Source: Lentinula raphanica (Eukaryota > Basidiomycota > Agaricomycetes > Agaricales > Omphalotaceae). From it: DNA of 64,000 bases. Where the stretch lies: contig JANVFP010000034.1 in the NCBI GenBank assembly GCA_027919835.1, positions 372,001 through 436,000 on the forward strand, read 5' to 3'. Positions 1-11,855 of this stretch are shown here, in pieces. Numbering within the stretch: the stretch's first letter is position 1; every line of letters starts with the position of its first letter. A program made the translations under genes and the position numbers. Under the pieces are notes generated by a model. The model saw nothing but the letters and a program-made list of their open reading frames with translations, did no database searches and was not told the DNA's origin.

Positions 1-841
1 GTGTGTAGTCTGGGGTGTTGGAGGAAGAGCGAGAAAGCAGAGCTGAAAGGTTCACCAAGAGGGAGTTTAAATCTAACCTGGAATGTGTGCTAAGCAGTCT
101 GATTATCACAATCAAGTTACTCAATCTGCTCAATCAGACCGATAGATCATGGAAGCATCTCTTCTGCTTCACTCGTTGTTGATTGATTAGACATGGAGAG
201 AATTGGAATTCCCCGTTGCATGCCTACTATTCTTCCGGTGTCAATAACGGAGGGAAAAGATACTCTGAGTTCAAGTATAGCCTATGATCATGTTAATTTG
301 GAAGTACATACCACGATTTTTGCAATAGTAGCAGTTATTTATGACTTGTCGACTGAGATCTTTCTGCGATCAAGATGATGATGCCTGCTCTGGCGCCGCC
401 CTCTGTTGATTCTAGAGTCGCCGGGGCACAGCCAAGTAGATTCGTGGTCTGACCACAGGTGACAGAGGACATCTTCCATGTCATCTCGTTACTACCCCTT
501 CGGCTGGATGTTCAGGAAGAATATGAAGATCAGAAAACCGTCGAGAAAATCTCATGGCAAGAATAGAATACAAGCAGTGCTTGATCCTGACCTACACCAG
601 ACCTGGGCCTGACCAATGAGTGCGGAACACACCTGAACAATGGAGGACTTGATTTCGACACGATAATAGTACACTTCCTTCCTTCTTCCAAGAAATCTCC
701 ACTAACTATGGGGTGCTTGATATATATATCCCAAATACCTATCGCAAGTACTCATCAGTAGTACATCAAAGTCAACTCCGACGCAGATTGCCTTGGGATC
801 TCCCCTCGGGGACCTAATCCCTTTCGCTTCCCAATGAGCGT
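1..841. other. intergenic, no gene recognised
   Basis: I see no convincing coding exon here. The only short open frame (193-378) has no recognisable domain and no splice partner. The right end is the 3' flank of the minus-strand NYN gene, whose stop codon is at 842. A short TA-rich stretch near 721-730 has no clear role. Confidence 0.5.
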
Positions 842-3412
842 TCAATAATACAACTCCACCAGCTCACTCCCGAACTGCTCGATCCCAATAACCCTAAACC
901 TGGGTCCATCATCGTCTACCACGGACGACTTTGCCGTCTTCTTCTTACTACTCCGTTTCCCCGAACCTCCTCCTCCTCCCCACTCACTTCCTTCCCCAAA
1001 CTCTCTCTTCCACGCCCGACTCAGACCTCCCTCCCACGCGTACAACTCCACCTTCCATCCTCTCTTCAGAGCCGTTCTGACTCCGCCCAGGAAGCCTTCT
1101 TCGTTGAACTGCCCGACATTGCCATCTCCAGTGGCGAGTATGATTGTGCTCCCTTTGGGAGGCGGGCCGTCGATAGAAGCAAGCACTTGGTGGAGTTTGA
1201 GCTGAAGAAGCTCGTCGACGCCTTGTTCGCGATAGCGAACGCGTTGCTGTTGAGGCGTGCTGGGTGTGATAACAGCCGCGGGAGCGAGAGATGAAGCAGA
1301 GGGTGGAGGTGTGGATGTGTGGGATACAGGAAGTGAAAACGAATGAAGATGGGCAGAGTTCCTTAAGAACCCGGCCGACAACCCTCCTAGCCTAACACTC
1401 TGCTCGCTTTCAGTCGAGCTATTGCCAGATACCTTCCGGCTATGAAACTTCTTTCGACCACCTCCCTCCACAGCAGAGCTCGAGTTGTTTTCTTGATTAT
1501 AGTCAAAGCCGTTGTTGTGATTATTCATACTTCCAGCTCTGTGCCTTTGATACCTTTGAGTTTGAGACGACGAGGAATCTCCTGCGGGAGAACCGAAGGT
1601 CCCTGGTGCGCCGTATGATTCGTTGCTTTGGCTTTTCTTGTGTTTCCCGTTTCCAAAGCTGTTGCTCTTCTCTCGGTCCATCCCGTCCCCCGTGTCGGGT
1701 ACGCGAGCAAAGATCCTCACCTCGTAACCCAAGCTTTCCGCGCCATCCATGGGTTGATACAATGGCGAGGAGGCTACCATGATCCTACGGGTGACCGGCC
1801 GCCCGCGTTCGAGGATCAAGGATAGAGCAGAATGAGATAGATGTTTCGGGGGTTTAGGATAAGGAGAGGAAAATGGACGCGGAGATACACTGGGAAGAGG
1901 TGATGCAAAAGTAGCGCTGGTAGACATTTGATATTGTGAGTTCTTGGAGGGAGAATCGCGGTACTGGGGGTGTTGTCGAGGATATCGCCGGAGATAATTT
2001 ATTAATCCAATTAGAATGTTTGAGCTAGGAGGAAGAGTAAGAACGTTGTACGCTCGACAAGAGAGAGCAGAATGGGTACGAACTGATCGACAAATACATG
2101 AATCAGCCTCTCGTCATTCGTAGCGGTTTTCTTCGGTGGATCACCTCTGGTGTCCACGAACCCACCCAATACTATATTTTTACTAGGATTCTCAGAATCT
2201 ACAGGATCAAGATAGCCCGCTGAGCTAGTTGATTGATGTGGACCAGACGCAGCTGGGGGAGGAGACATGGTTCGGTATTGCACCCTCTTGAGATATTCTC
2301 TATCCTCCGGGAAAAGAGCCTCAAGCTTCTTCCCAAGCGATTTCAGCTTCTGGACACGAGGCGAATCTTCGGTTACCGAATCAGTAGACTGTTCTTCTTC
2401 ATCTTCGTCCTCCTCCTCCTCATGGCGTATCAACCGAAGCTGAGGTGTAGAACGGCTGTGCATCAATTTCCTGCCACGTCCACGACCTCGACGCGAAGGA
2501 GTTCCTGGTGTGGAATTAAAGACCGCACTCTTGGATGCCCTGAATATGTTGGGACTCGACTGCTGATCGACAGAAGAAGAGGAATCGTCTGCGTCTGCAA
2601 AAACTGCATCCGCATCGTCTACATCAACATCGTCAGCTAGTGTGGTCGATGCAGTGATAGTGGAGATGGAAGGCGATGCAGATATAGTCGGAGTGCGGGT
2701 GGTCGATTGAGCACGAGGCGTCTTGTTGCGTTTCCGACGGCGCTTCCGACGGGAGTCGAACGAACCTACCACGCCGTTCTCTCGTTGCGCAGTGAACCGC
2801 TCCCGTTCAGCAGCAATGAACTTGAGAGCCTCATCTAGGTAGCCAAGAGAGGGTTGTTCTTCTACATCGTGAAGACCAAGATCTCGGACATGAAGCTGCT
2901 CGTCAGAATCATCATGATCATTATCATCGTTGGTGTCGTCGTGGTCATAAAAATTGTCCAGCTCGTCATCTACGTCCTGGATTTCCACCATGCGTGGGCG
3001 GTCTCTGTCGGTAGACTCTGCATCGGTCGTTATAGGATCAGAGAGGGAGAGATAGTTTGCGATAGGCCTGTGCGACCAGACTGTCGGTTTATCTTCTCGA
3101 ATGTCACTGGAGGATGTAGTGGCTTGAGAGGAAGAGGTTGTTGAAGAGGTCGTCTGTTGGGCTAGGGTGGAATTAATGATCCTTGGGCCTCGCTGCAGGC
3201 TTGACCATGCACGCAGAACAGCATTGAATGCCCCAAGGTCCGGGGTTTCTAATGGTCGCTATGAGCGTTGAAATGTCGATATGGAACGATTTGCAGCACT
3301 CACCGTCTGAAGTAGGTTCCGAAGGCACGGAATAGTCGGAAGAGAAAGGACTGACAGGAGTTGGAGAAGCTGTACTTGCAGTAGTAGTAGTATCAGAATT
3401 GGAGCGAATCAT
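842..3412 (-). CDS. NYN (PIN-like) domain protein, 818 aa, 3 exons
   Basis: Exons on the minus strand are 3412-3304, 3248-2084 and 2024-842, with introns of 55 and 59 nt; together they give 819 codons including the stop. Splicing exon 2 to exon 3 restores the motif VDHSNILIGL (around residue 425), the first acidic strand of a NYN/PIN-like nuclease fold. The C-terminal part (about residues 700-815) carries ILATGDGNVGQF and KVELYAWEGGLSRAW, the second half of the same fold. Low-complexity Ser/Asn/Gln-rich sequence of roughly 250 residues separates the halves. The N-terminal 420 residues are acidic and basic low-complexity with an RGRGRGRK stretch. By family this could be an RNA-acting nuclease, but activity is inferred. 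It is divergent from the transporter at 4065. Start chosen at 3412 because exon 1 has an in-frame ATG and a good GTGAGT donor; the first exon is the least certain part. Confidence 0.85.
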
Positions 3413-4064
3413 TAGAAAAATAAAGATAGAAAGTGAAATAGAGATGGTGAATGTACAAAAACAAGGAGCATGCTTTCCCCTCAAGGCCACAACGCTAGAC
3501 TGATGGTCGGCTGCCAAATGTACGTAATACAAATCCTCTGATTGTTAGCATGTCTCTCAGCCTCTCTCAGCTCAACTTTCAACGTCAACTTCAAAAGCTT
3601 TCAAGCTTCACAATTTACCCTTTTGACGAATATCGAAGCGGCCCCTCAAGCTCAAGCTCAAAGCTTCTCAAACATAACCATTTGTCAAAAGAACGGTTGC
3701 TTCTGGGTAAAATCTTTTGTCAAAACAACTGCTGCAACCTCGAGCTAGAAGCTTCATATCCGAGCTCATTCATATCATGAACTCTATCCCATATCTATCG
3801 ATATGTCCTGCGTAGAATGCCCCCTCAAAGTTTACATTGAAATTCCAAGAAAACCCTTCATTATCAGCGGCGGTCCGTGTTCCCGAAAACATGTTTTGCA
3901 GGAGTCATTTTCTCATTCGCTCTCTCACTTTTCTTCCCACTGCGAGATCTGCGAGGTGAACGGAGTCTGGAGAGAGCACGGAGAGGCGTTCACGCCAGAT
4001 ATAAAAAGACCCTTGCTGTCTGAACTTTCGTTGTACCTCCGTAGGGCCGCTCATTATTGTCAAG
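3413..4064. other. divergent intergenic region
   Basis: This 650-bp spacer separates the divergently transcribed NYN gene and the transporter gene. It is rich in short CT and AAGCTTC-like repeats (3550-3750), a texture seen again at 18080-18240. No coding exon is supported. It should hold both promoters. Confidence 0.5.
4000..4007 (+). promoter_or_regulatory. TATA box of the PIN-like transporter gene
   Basis: TATAAAAA lies 65 bp upstream of the ATG at 4065, a normal distance for a fungal core promoter. The assignment rests on position and match only. Confidence 0.5.
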
Positions 4065-6215
4065 ATGATCTCAACGAATTCCGCCGGCTTTCTCATCTAT
4101 GAGGGTGTTATGCCTCTCCTAAAGACGTGCGTAGTAGTCACTACCAGTCGCGCAATTTTCTTCTATGTTCCCCCAGTCATTCATGCTCATACCCTTCACA
4201 CAGCTACATCACCATCCTCATCGGATACACCATCGCCCGTATTGGCCTCTTTCCTCCCGCAGCATCTCGAAGCTCTTCCCAACTGACTATGAACGTCGCC
4301 CTACCTTGCCTCATATTCTCCAACATCGTCCCAGCCTTCACACCCTCGAACATCTCCGCAATAGGCCCGTTGATGCTCTTGGCCGTCATATACATCCTCG
4401 TGGGGTTCGTATCCGGGTTGATCATTAGGGAAGTATGTTTCGTACCCAGAAACTTCTGGCAAGGGATCATCATAGCCACGGGGATGAGCAACTGGGGGAA
4501 CTTGCGTTTGTGTTTTTTTTTCTTTGGGGAGATTGTTACTGACTCTAAACAATTCTGAACACGGTGTACTATCTACTAGCGACGTCCGTCGTCCAATCTG
4601 TCACAGCGCACGCGCCGTTCAACGGTACCACAGACGTTGAACTCGCCGTATCTTTCGTCTCGATATTCATCATGGTCTATCATATCTTCTTCTGGGTCTT
4701 TGGCGCAGCTGCGTCTCTCCAATGGGATTACCTACCCAACGTTCCTCAAGGTGAGGACGCGAACAGACGCGTGCCTTGGAACGAGAAACCCATCGGTGGG
4801 TTGGTGTATAGGCTACTCTGTTCGCGTTCGCCAAACAGTGATGGTAGTTCGCGAAATACACCTCGGAAACTCTTCGGCGGAAAAAAGAACTTTGCTTCTG
4901 GGATAGATGAAGAACACAAGAGCATTCCCGAAGATGAGGAGAAATGCGACAACATGGATGTATCTCCCTACCCGAACACACTAGAGGCTGGTACTGCTGC
5001 AGCCTACCAGCAAGAACAAGACGTAGATCCCGATGTTCAACTGGCACGTAGAGTGTCCAGACTATCCACTTCCTCTCGTTATCAACCTCCCCCGGTTCAA
5101 CGACCGTCCCAATTCGACTCTAGCATGGTTTCTCCCATACACTCACACAACTCCTCCGCAACCGCCTTACCTTTACCTGACCCAGAACACACTTCAAAAT
5201 ACGCCCGCTACCTCCCCACATGGCTCACCCGAACGCTCAAATCCCTCTCGGTCATCATCACCCCAGTGACCATCGCTCTCGCGATCTCTCTTCCCGTTTC
5301 AGTGATTCAGCCTTTGAAGGCGCTGTTCACAGACGCCACGGCGAGCGGAGGACCTGACTGGACTGGGCCGGATGGGAGTCCGCCGTTAAATTTCGTTATG
5401 GATACTGGTGTGTATCTCATATCTTCATATCAATCCATATTATGGACTGACTTTTGGTTTTTGTCTGTTTGACTACATGCTTACAGCAACCTTCGTCGGT
5501 GACTTATGCATCCCACTATCACTCATCATCCTCGGAGCATCCTTTGCACGCATGAGTATCCCAAAACGTCTAAGTGCGTTACCTATACCCGCAATGATCC
5601 TCGTCACGCTTTCAAAAGAGGTCATGGTTCCTATCATTGGTGAGCAGCCTCGAAGGCGTCGTCACATTCGATCCCGAAAACTCATGGGCCGTGCAATGCT
5701 CCACATATGATTCATAAATTCAAGGAATATTCCTCACACAAGCTTTCGTTGGTAACGGCTTGATACCTAAAGACAACCTGGCGCAGAGATTCGTGGCGAT
5801 TTTCTTGAGTGGGACGCCAACTGCTGTCAAGTGAGTACTGACAACTTTCTCATCTCAAGTTCATTTGTGTACATTTCTGACCAAATCTGCGCCAACAGTC
5901 AGTTGGTCGTGGCAAATCTGTATGCTCCGGAAGGAGGGGTTGATACGTTGACAGTGAGTAATTCCAACGGCATCCTTCCTTTTAGACTAACTACTTGTCT
6001 TTTGTTGAAAAAGGCATTCCTGGTTGTACAATGTACGTGCATTCTCTCCTAATCAGTTTGCATTGTTTGTCTGAGTAACTTGGAATACTAGACACCTGCA
6101 TGTTTTTCTCTTCAACGTGAGCCTCCACTGTTTTTCTAATGTTCTGTGCCAATGACTCAATGCAACATATGGTGTTTCCAGAGCTTTGACCGCAATCGCC
6201 TTGTTGCTCCTTTGA
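4065..6215 (+). CDS. PIN-like/auxin efflux carrier family transporter, 527 aa
   Basis: Nine exons: 4065-4126, 4204-4505, 4580-5407, 5487-5639, 5725-5830, 5899-5953, 6014-6032, 6092-6116 and 6182-6215, totalling 528 codons with stop. The protein has an N-terminal block of membrane helices with SYITILIGYTIARIG-like and NVALPCLIFSNI segments and a GMSNWGNLP motif. A long hydrophilic central loop (about residues 180-330) follows, then a C-terminal helix block with SLIILGASFA and SGTPTAVNQLVVANLY. This bipartite layout is the AEC/PIN-like family. Fungal members are membrane proteins, often in the ER or vacuole; the substrate is not evident. The 19-nt and 25-nt exons 7 and 8 are supported by phase and by the continuous final hydrophobic helix. 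Domain order and splice phases agree throughout. Confidence 0.92.
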
Positions 6216-6563
6216 ATCCCGAGCGCAGCATTACTTCCACAAGGAGAGCACTGGTTCGCGTGAATGACTGAAAAACAAAGTAATCTAGAGTCCCCAGTAG
6301 ACCACAATGGGGACACCATGTCTAGATCTAGAGTGTAGCAAACACTTCGATGATGTTATGTACCGTGACGGTTAGACCACGATTAGAATACTAGAATAGA
6401 ATCGAGACGAGCAATGTACAATCGTTCACTGAACGAAACAGTATTGACGACAGCACGTTAGAGTAGGAAGGGTTCGTAGAACCACACTACGTTGAAATAC
6501 GTTCAGTTTTACAAAGCAGAATGAGAAAAGGTACTATTGCATGGGCAACTCCGACTTCAGAGT
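6216..6563. other. convergent intergenic region
   Basis: This 348-bp spacer lies between the stop of the transporter (+) and the stop of the beta-lactamase-like gene (-). It should contain both 3' untranslated regions. I see no gene. Confidence 0.5.
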
Positions 6564-9431
6564 TCACACTCGCTCAAACCACACCTCTGCTCTCTCTCGT
6601 ACACTTTCCCCTTGAGGTCCTTCCACTCCCTCTCCAGCTCCCCATAAACCCCCTATGAATCCAAACCCAGCAACCTCTCCTCCGAATCCGTGCCCGTTCC
6701 CGTGCCCGTACTCATGCTCAGGCTCATGCGGGTGCTTTTGCACACCATTAGGCGCATCAGCATCAGCATCCAAAGCACCCGAAGCACCGACATCAAACTC
6801 GATATTAAGAAACGGTTGGTCCTCAGTAGCATCGTATGTCCAGTATTTCTGATGCTGTCGAAGCTGAGGCTTAGGTCCTGATGCCTCCTTTTCCTGTGTT
6901 TGATCATATTTCTCTTCCGAACTGTGAGTGTGACCAATGATAGGCTTGAAAAAGAAGAAAGAACATGTATCAGTCATATTGTAAGAGAAGCAAACGTTCA
7001 TCGGTGCATCGTTTGTACTCACCAAGCTCACGAATCCAGACACATTGAACACATCCCCATCGAAATGGTGCAAACGGAGATAGGAGACCCATATTTTGTC
7101 GAAGGACGCGAGGAATGTCGGTACGGCGTTTGGATCTGCGTCATCGGACGTGGACGTGTTAATCATCCCAGGATGCCGAGTGCTGATCTTTTCCAAAAGA
7201 CGTTTACACTTCTCACTCTCGTTTTCAGTGGCTGGAGACTCGGAGTCGGTAGGACTCGGAAACGAGGAAGGTAAACCACATAATTCGATAGTCCCATAAG
7301 CCGGATGTGTGTAGTTCCCAGCTAACGAGGTGAATGGTACAGAGGGCAGAGTCGGGTTTTCGGGTCGGGGTATGAGCTGGCGGAGTTGGGTTTCGTATAA
7401 TTCTTTCACACTTTTTTTCGCCCTGTGAACAATCGTATCAGTTGAGATATTTGCTTCACCGTCACGGCTAGGAAGGTGACGCAGTAGTAGCAGCATATAG
7501 TACAGTTAGCACACACCTGGAATTCCAATCCACAGCCTCCAACCCAAACAACTCATCCACGATTCGCCATTTGATGATTTCCATGAACACATCGCCGTAC
7601 ATATCGTCGTTGGAGAGTACGGCGATGCCAGTGTTGGAGAATGGAAAGCGGGTTACTTGGGAACGAAATCCTGATGAAATATATCATCGATTAGTATGTA
7701 GATACATAGAGGACATGAAAGTTGTCAATGACGCAAGCGAGCAACGAAGGGATCAGTATCGAAGATGAGGTATAGGGTAGATAGGGTAGGTCAAGTTTGA
7801 AGGGATTTACTTACCTCGTGTAGCACCTCCATGCTGATGCAACAACGGGGTTTACAACGATGCGCTGAGCGGGAACTTGGCTGTGGCGAGGAGACGGCTT
7901 ACCTCGATGAAATCTAGAGATGGATTGAATTATCAGCCGGAGAATTATGAGATAGATCACAGAAAGACGTACTAAATCCTCGATACGACGAACGCATTTG
8001 TCCGCCGCCATAAGTCACAGGTGCAAGCTCAGGATAAGGTCTATCTCATTCAGAATAGGTCAGAATAAATGAGTCGTCGTAAAAAGGCATGCTTTCGTCC
8101 ACTTACGGTGTACCTGACATCACCGTCGTTCCAGTAGCGACTTTATCGACCACAGACGAAGGGATGACTTGTTCGTCTGTCTCTGGGTTTTTTCCTCGTA
8201 GGAGAAGAACTTGGAGCCATGTTGCCTGTAAAGAATCAACTTATCATGACCATACTAATTCCAAGAACTATCAATTGATACACACCATGTCTCTCGCACT
8301 AGAAATCACCCCTCCTGCACCTGCAATCACTACACAAAACAAAAACATTAATCAGAACCGATCCCAACTTCCCAGAATTCGAGAAGATATTCAGAATCAC
8401 TCACGATTCCCATCCTCTCCTCCGAGCATATTCCAATACGGCATGGCCCTTGGTACTCCCCTCCCAAACACATCTTCCGTCCTATTTAAACCGTCTCTAC
8501 CAAACCCCTCCGCAAGTTCTCCACTCTCCTCCGCAAGAACCCCGGAATATGTCGTAGCACTCATCCCGAGCGGGACGAGGATATGGGTCTTGACGTATTG
8601 CGCGAAGGGAATGTTCAAGAGGGTTTGAGGGAGATAGGAGAGGACGCTGTACATGATGTTGTTGTATTGGAAGGTTTCTCGGAATGAGCTGGAGGGTTTG
8701 AGGTGTTTGATTTGAGAGATCTATGGGTTCGAGAAAGACTAGCAGTTCAGTACACGGGAGGATAAGTGTTTAGTATGACCTATGGTACTGACCAAAGATT
8801 CAATAGACTGAGTCTCATCATACGCCAAATCATGTCTAGGAAGCCCAGTACGGTGGCTCATGAGGTCGATGATGGTGCTCTCCGCCGTCGCAATAGGATC
8901 TTCCAGCTCCCATTCAGGTATAATCGAGGATATCTTCGTGTTCCAGTGAATCCGAGGCGAGAGTGATTCGTTCGAGATCAAGAGACCTGTAGCGAGGACA
9001 TCGAAGAGCTTGAACGGAGTTAGCATCTGAGCATATATCCACAGATTCCACGTCTTGCAATCATCGTAGTAGTGACCTACCTTGGAATTCGATCCAATAG
9101 AGAACAACGTATCCTCTGTGACCTTGCTCCCATCCGCTCGCGCAATCCCATACCCTTTCTTCTCAACGTTCCAACTCCCATCCTCGTTCCTCTGAACCAC
9201 TGCGATCCCGACACCTCCAGCCGAGTTCCAGTCCGAGAGCACTTGCTCGACGAATCCGTCGATTTGAGGAGTTAGAACGTCTTTGACCGCGACCGTTACG
9301 GTATTGCTACTGGTAGCCGTGTAAGTGGATCCTGGTGGCAGAAACGGTTGTTGCTCTTGAGCTTGAGGTTGTGTCCTTGCTAGTGTCACAGTCGTTGTCA
9401 GACTGACAACGAAGAGGATGAGTGAACGCAT
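6564..9431 (-). CDS. secreted serine beta-lactamase-like hydrolase, 692 aa
   Basis: Eleven exons on the minus strand: 9431-9081, 9008-8793, 8720-8405, 8329-8286, 8225-8107, 8040-7973, 7913-7903, 7833-7815, 7670-7517, 7422-7023 and 6944-6564; these sum to 693 codons. An N-terminal signal peptide (MRSLILFVVSLTTTVTLA) is present. The class C beta-lactamase/transpeptidase fold shows the SxxK nucleophile motif in SIGSNSK (S114, K117), the YxN motif in QYNNIMY (Y208, N210), and HGGAT at about 376-380 in place of the usual KTG/HTG. The C-terminal 230 residues are a family extension with a low-complexity His/Gly/Glu tract. Fungal relatives are extracellular esterase- or peptidase-like hydrolases of unknown substrate; this is not evidence of antibiotic resistance. 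Two adjacent exons are only 11 and 19 nt. The last intron (6945-7022) is 78 nt and stop-free, so retention would not shift the frame. Confidence 0.88.
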
Positions 9432-10203
9432 GGGGGTGTTCGAAAGAAGGGTACTGCCAAGGTACGGCAGATGTTTGATGTAATGGGAAGAGATGGGAAG
9501 GGTTCTTCAGAATCGTTCAATCTCCAACCCGAGAGCGTTAGCTCAGCTCTGCTGCTCTAAGTGGTGATGACATCTGTGCCTGTAGCAGAAGTATACGCTA
9601 GCAGAAGGTTCAAGGCATCTGCAAAGCCTAAAATGAAAGCTTGAGGACGGATCAGATAAGTTGATTTGGGCGCTTATCTTGTCGACAGTCAACTTCCGCT
9701 TCAACCGAGGTCTGATTTCACTGAGTCGCCACCCTCGAATCACACAAAGCGCGCGCGCACTAGCTCAAGCAAAGACACTGATAACTTTGAACTATTCTTC
9801 TCATAAGTATAATCGTACAAATCACAGCAGATATAAAAATTCTGTCAGACCCAGCGACCTCGATACCATCTTCCCAACCATGTTTATCTCCAAAATCCAA
9901 CCCCTTGTTACTGTCTATGGTATCACCCCTTACCACCCTTGAACTATACCCCGCATTGTTGATCTATCCTGCTCCATCTTGTAAGCGTTGAGCATATGGG
10001 CCACCCCCGCCGCCAGACATCGGTGGAAAGCTGAGTTCTGAACACACAAAATCAGGGATGTCCATGAGCAAGATCACGCCTTGTAGCTCAAGTGCTACGT
10101 CACCATATTCTAGGACATGCTTTGTTGTCCAGAGTGATAGTTGAGGATATCGTTATCGATGAACTGCTGAAGATTGGGTAATTCCATTGGCATAAGACGA
10201 TGA
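9432..10203. other. intergenic, promoter of the beta-lactamase-like gene
   Basis: This region holds the upstream region of the hydrolase (start at 9431) and the 3' flank of the repeat protein whose stop is at 10204. The open frame at 9661-9942 has no domain and no splice partner, so I do not call a gene. Confidence 0.5.
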
Positions 10204-11855
10204 CTACGCTGTTGACCCTTGTCGACCGTTCATCCGTTCGAAGGCTGTGTCCAACAACTTCCCAGACTCTTTGGAACAAAAGTCGACCCAACTTTGGGAA
10301 TCTCTGATGTCTTTCCAGTACTGGTCAGAGTTCCAGTCCTTGAGCTCGTTATAGACATTGTCCACATAAACATAACGGCGAGAAGACAGGTGTGCTCTGA
10401 GACTATCTGACATAATCCTCATTTTGACGGAGAATCGGTCAAACGCGGGATGTAAGATGGATAGATATCGATCTATATCCTTCCATAATTTTCCAGTTGT
10501 TGTTTGGAGGAATTGATCGTAGTTTTTGGAGTGCTTTATATCCTGATTGTATGGCACGCCCTGCGACTTGATAAAACCCAGCACAACATATTCCAGAGCT
10601 TGTTCTGTTTTGAGATTAGAGACAAAATCATATGCTTTACTAGGCTCCATGTCATTACTGACCAGAACTGGGTCAGGAGGCTGAGTAGAACGGGTCTCGA
10701 TGTTTTGAGCACTGGCAATGTCAATGGAAGTACGCTCTTGAAGAAGGGGGTAATCGATGGACGCCGAAGAGGGATTGAGTGGACCAGAACAGTCAGGGAC
10801 GTGAGATGCGATACCGTGAGCGATGATGACAGTGCCTTCCTGTTCTCGAGCATCCTTGCACTGATCTGGGGATGCAGCCTCAGAAAGGAGGTTCGTCGAG
10901 AACGCGCTAGTTGGCTGGAGTGGATCGGAAATATGGAGGTCAAGAGGACCACTACCATCGGCACCAGCGATATCAGTGTCCGTACGCTTTCGAAGAAGGC
11001 GATGAGAATCGGGCGCGATGGAAGTGCCTGAAGTAAGTACGCCGATTGAACGACGGACAACTTCGAGTGGACCTGAAGTGTGAGGGGCACGAGACTCGAT
11101 ATTCAAGACACTAACAGCGTCATCAGCGTCTGCACGCTCTTGAATCGAGAGAGTGAGAAAGGGACCAGAAGGGTGGAAAGCACGAGACCCGATACCGGGA
11201 ACATTGACAGTACCGGGGTCTATATGCTCTTGGCTCGTAGGGGAGTCAAGGTGGCCAGAAGGGTGGAGAGCACGAGACTCAACGCTGGGAGCACTGGCAA
11301 GATCAGAGTATACACGCTCTTGAATTGAGGGGGAGTGGAAGGGACCAGAAGGGTGGGAAGCAAGAGACCCGATACCGGGAACATTAACAGTATCAGCGTC
11401 TACACGCTCTTGGCTCGTAGGGAAGTCAAAGGCACCGGAAGGGTGGGGGGCACAAGACTCGATACTGGGAACACTAGTATCATCAGTGTCCACACGCTCT
11501 TGACTCGAAGGGGAGTCAAAGGGAGGTAACAGAACGATACGAGAAGAATCGCAGCTGAAGGAAAAAGAGTTCTGTGAAAGCGGGAAACCACAGATCGGGA
11601 GTTAACATATAACATTGGGTACTTGCATTGACGACTCACCATGTCGAGAACATTATGTTCACCGGGAGAGACATTGAGCTCACTTTTTCCACAATCTTGA
11701 GGATTCACGGATTTAGGAGTACTATCTCCCTCGAGGCGCGCGCATGGGGTTGCCTCTTGACTGGCAGGCTCAACACTAGGCACAAGCCGCAAGGGTGCAG
11801 CGGCAGCGATGGAAGCGATGAAGATGAGCACTGTCACAGAATGTAAACGAACCAT
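10204..11855 (-). CDS. secreted protein with 30-residue tandem repeats, 527 aa
   Basis: Two exons on the minus strand, 11855-11640 and 11571-10204, with a 68-nt intron and phase-0 junction (528 codons with stop). Exon 1 encodes a clear signal peptide (MVRLHSVTVLIFIASIAAAA). Exon 2 begins with four 30-residue units of the type V-D-x-D...VPxIxSxAxHPSGPF...SxQER, then a degenerate fifth and a diverged Ser/Pro-rich region. The last 150 residues look folded and helical (from DMEPSKAYDFVSNLKTEQAL onward) with several Trp and Tyr. I recognise no named domain. A TATATAAA element (11981-11988, minus) lies upstream. The protein is probably extracellular or wall-associated; function unknown. Confidence 0.78.
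11134..11493 (-). repeat. 90-bp coding tandem repeat, 4 units
   Basis: Four consecutive 90-bp units (11493-11404, 11403-11314, 11313-11224, 11223-11134) lie inside the secreted repeat protein, followed by a partial fifth. Units 2 and 4 share VNVPGIGS while units 1 and 3 share S(I/V)ES, so the array appears to have grown by duplication of a 180-bp pair. Confidence 0.8.

Noticed and set aside
4501..4579. A GC-AG intron in the transporter gene, starting at GCGTTTG (4504)
   Set aside because: Using the GT at 4506 instead gives a standard GT-AG intron and the correct phase, producing the conserved GNLPTSVVQS.
6564..9431. Antibiotic-resistance beta-lactamase
   Set aside because: The fold and motifs match the broad serine hydrolase family common in fungi. 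The third motif is HGGAT and a large extra C-terminal region is present, so a resistance role is not supported.
9661..9942. 93-codon plus-strand frame upstream of the beta-lactamase-like gene
   Set aside because: Low-quality composition, no domain and no splice continuation; it lies in the promoter region.
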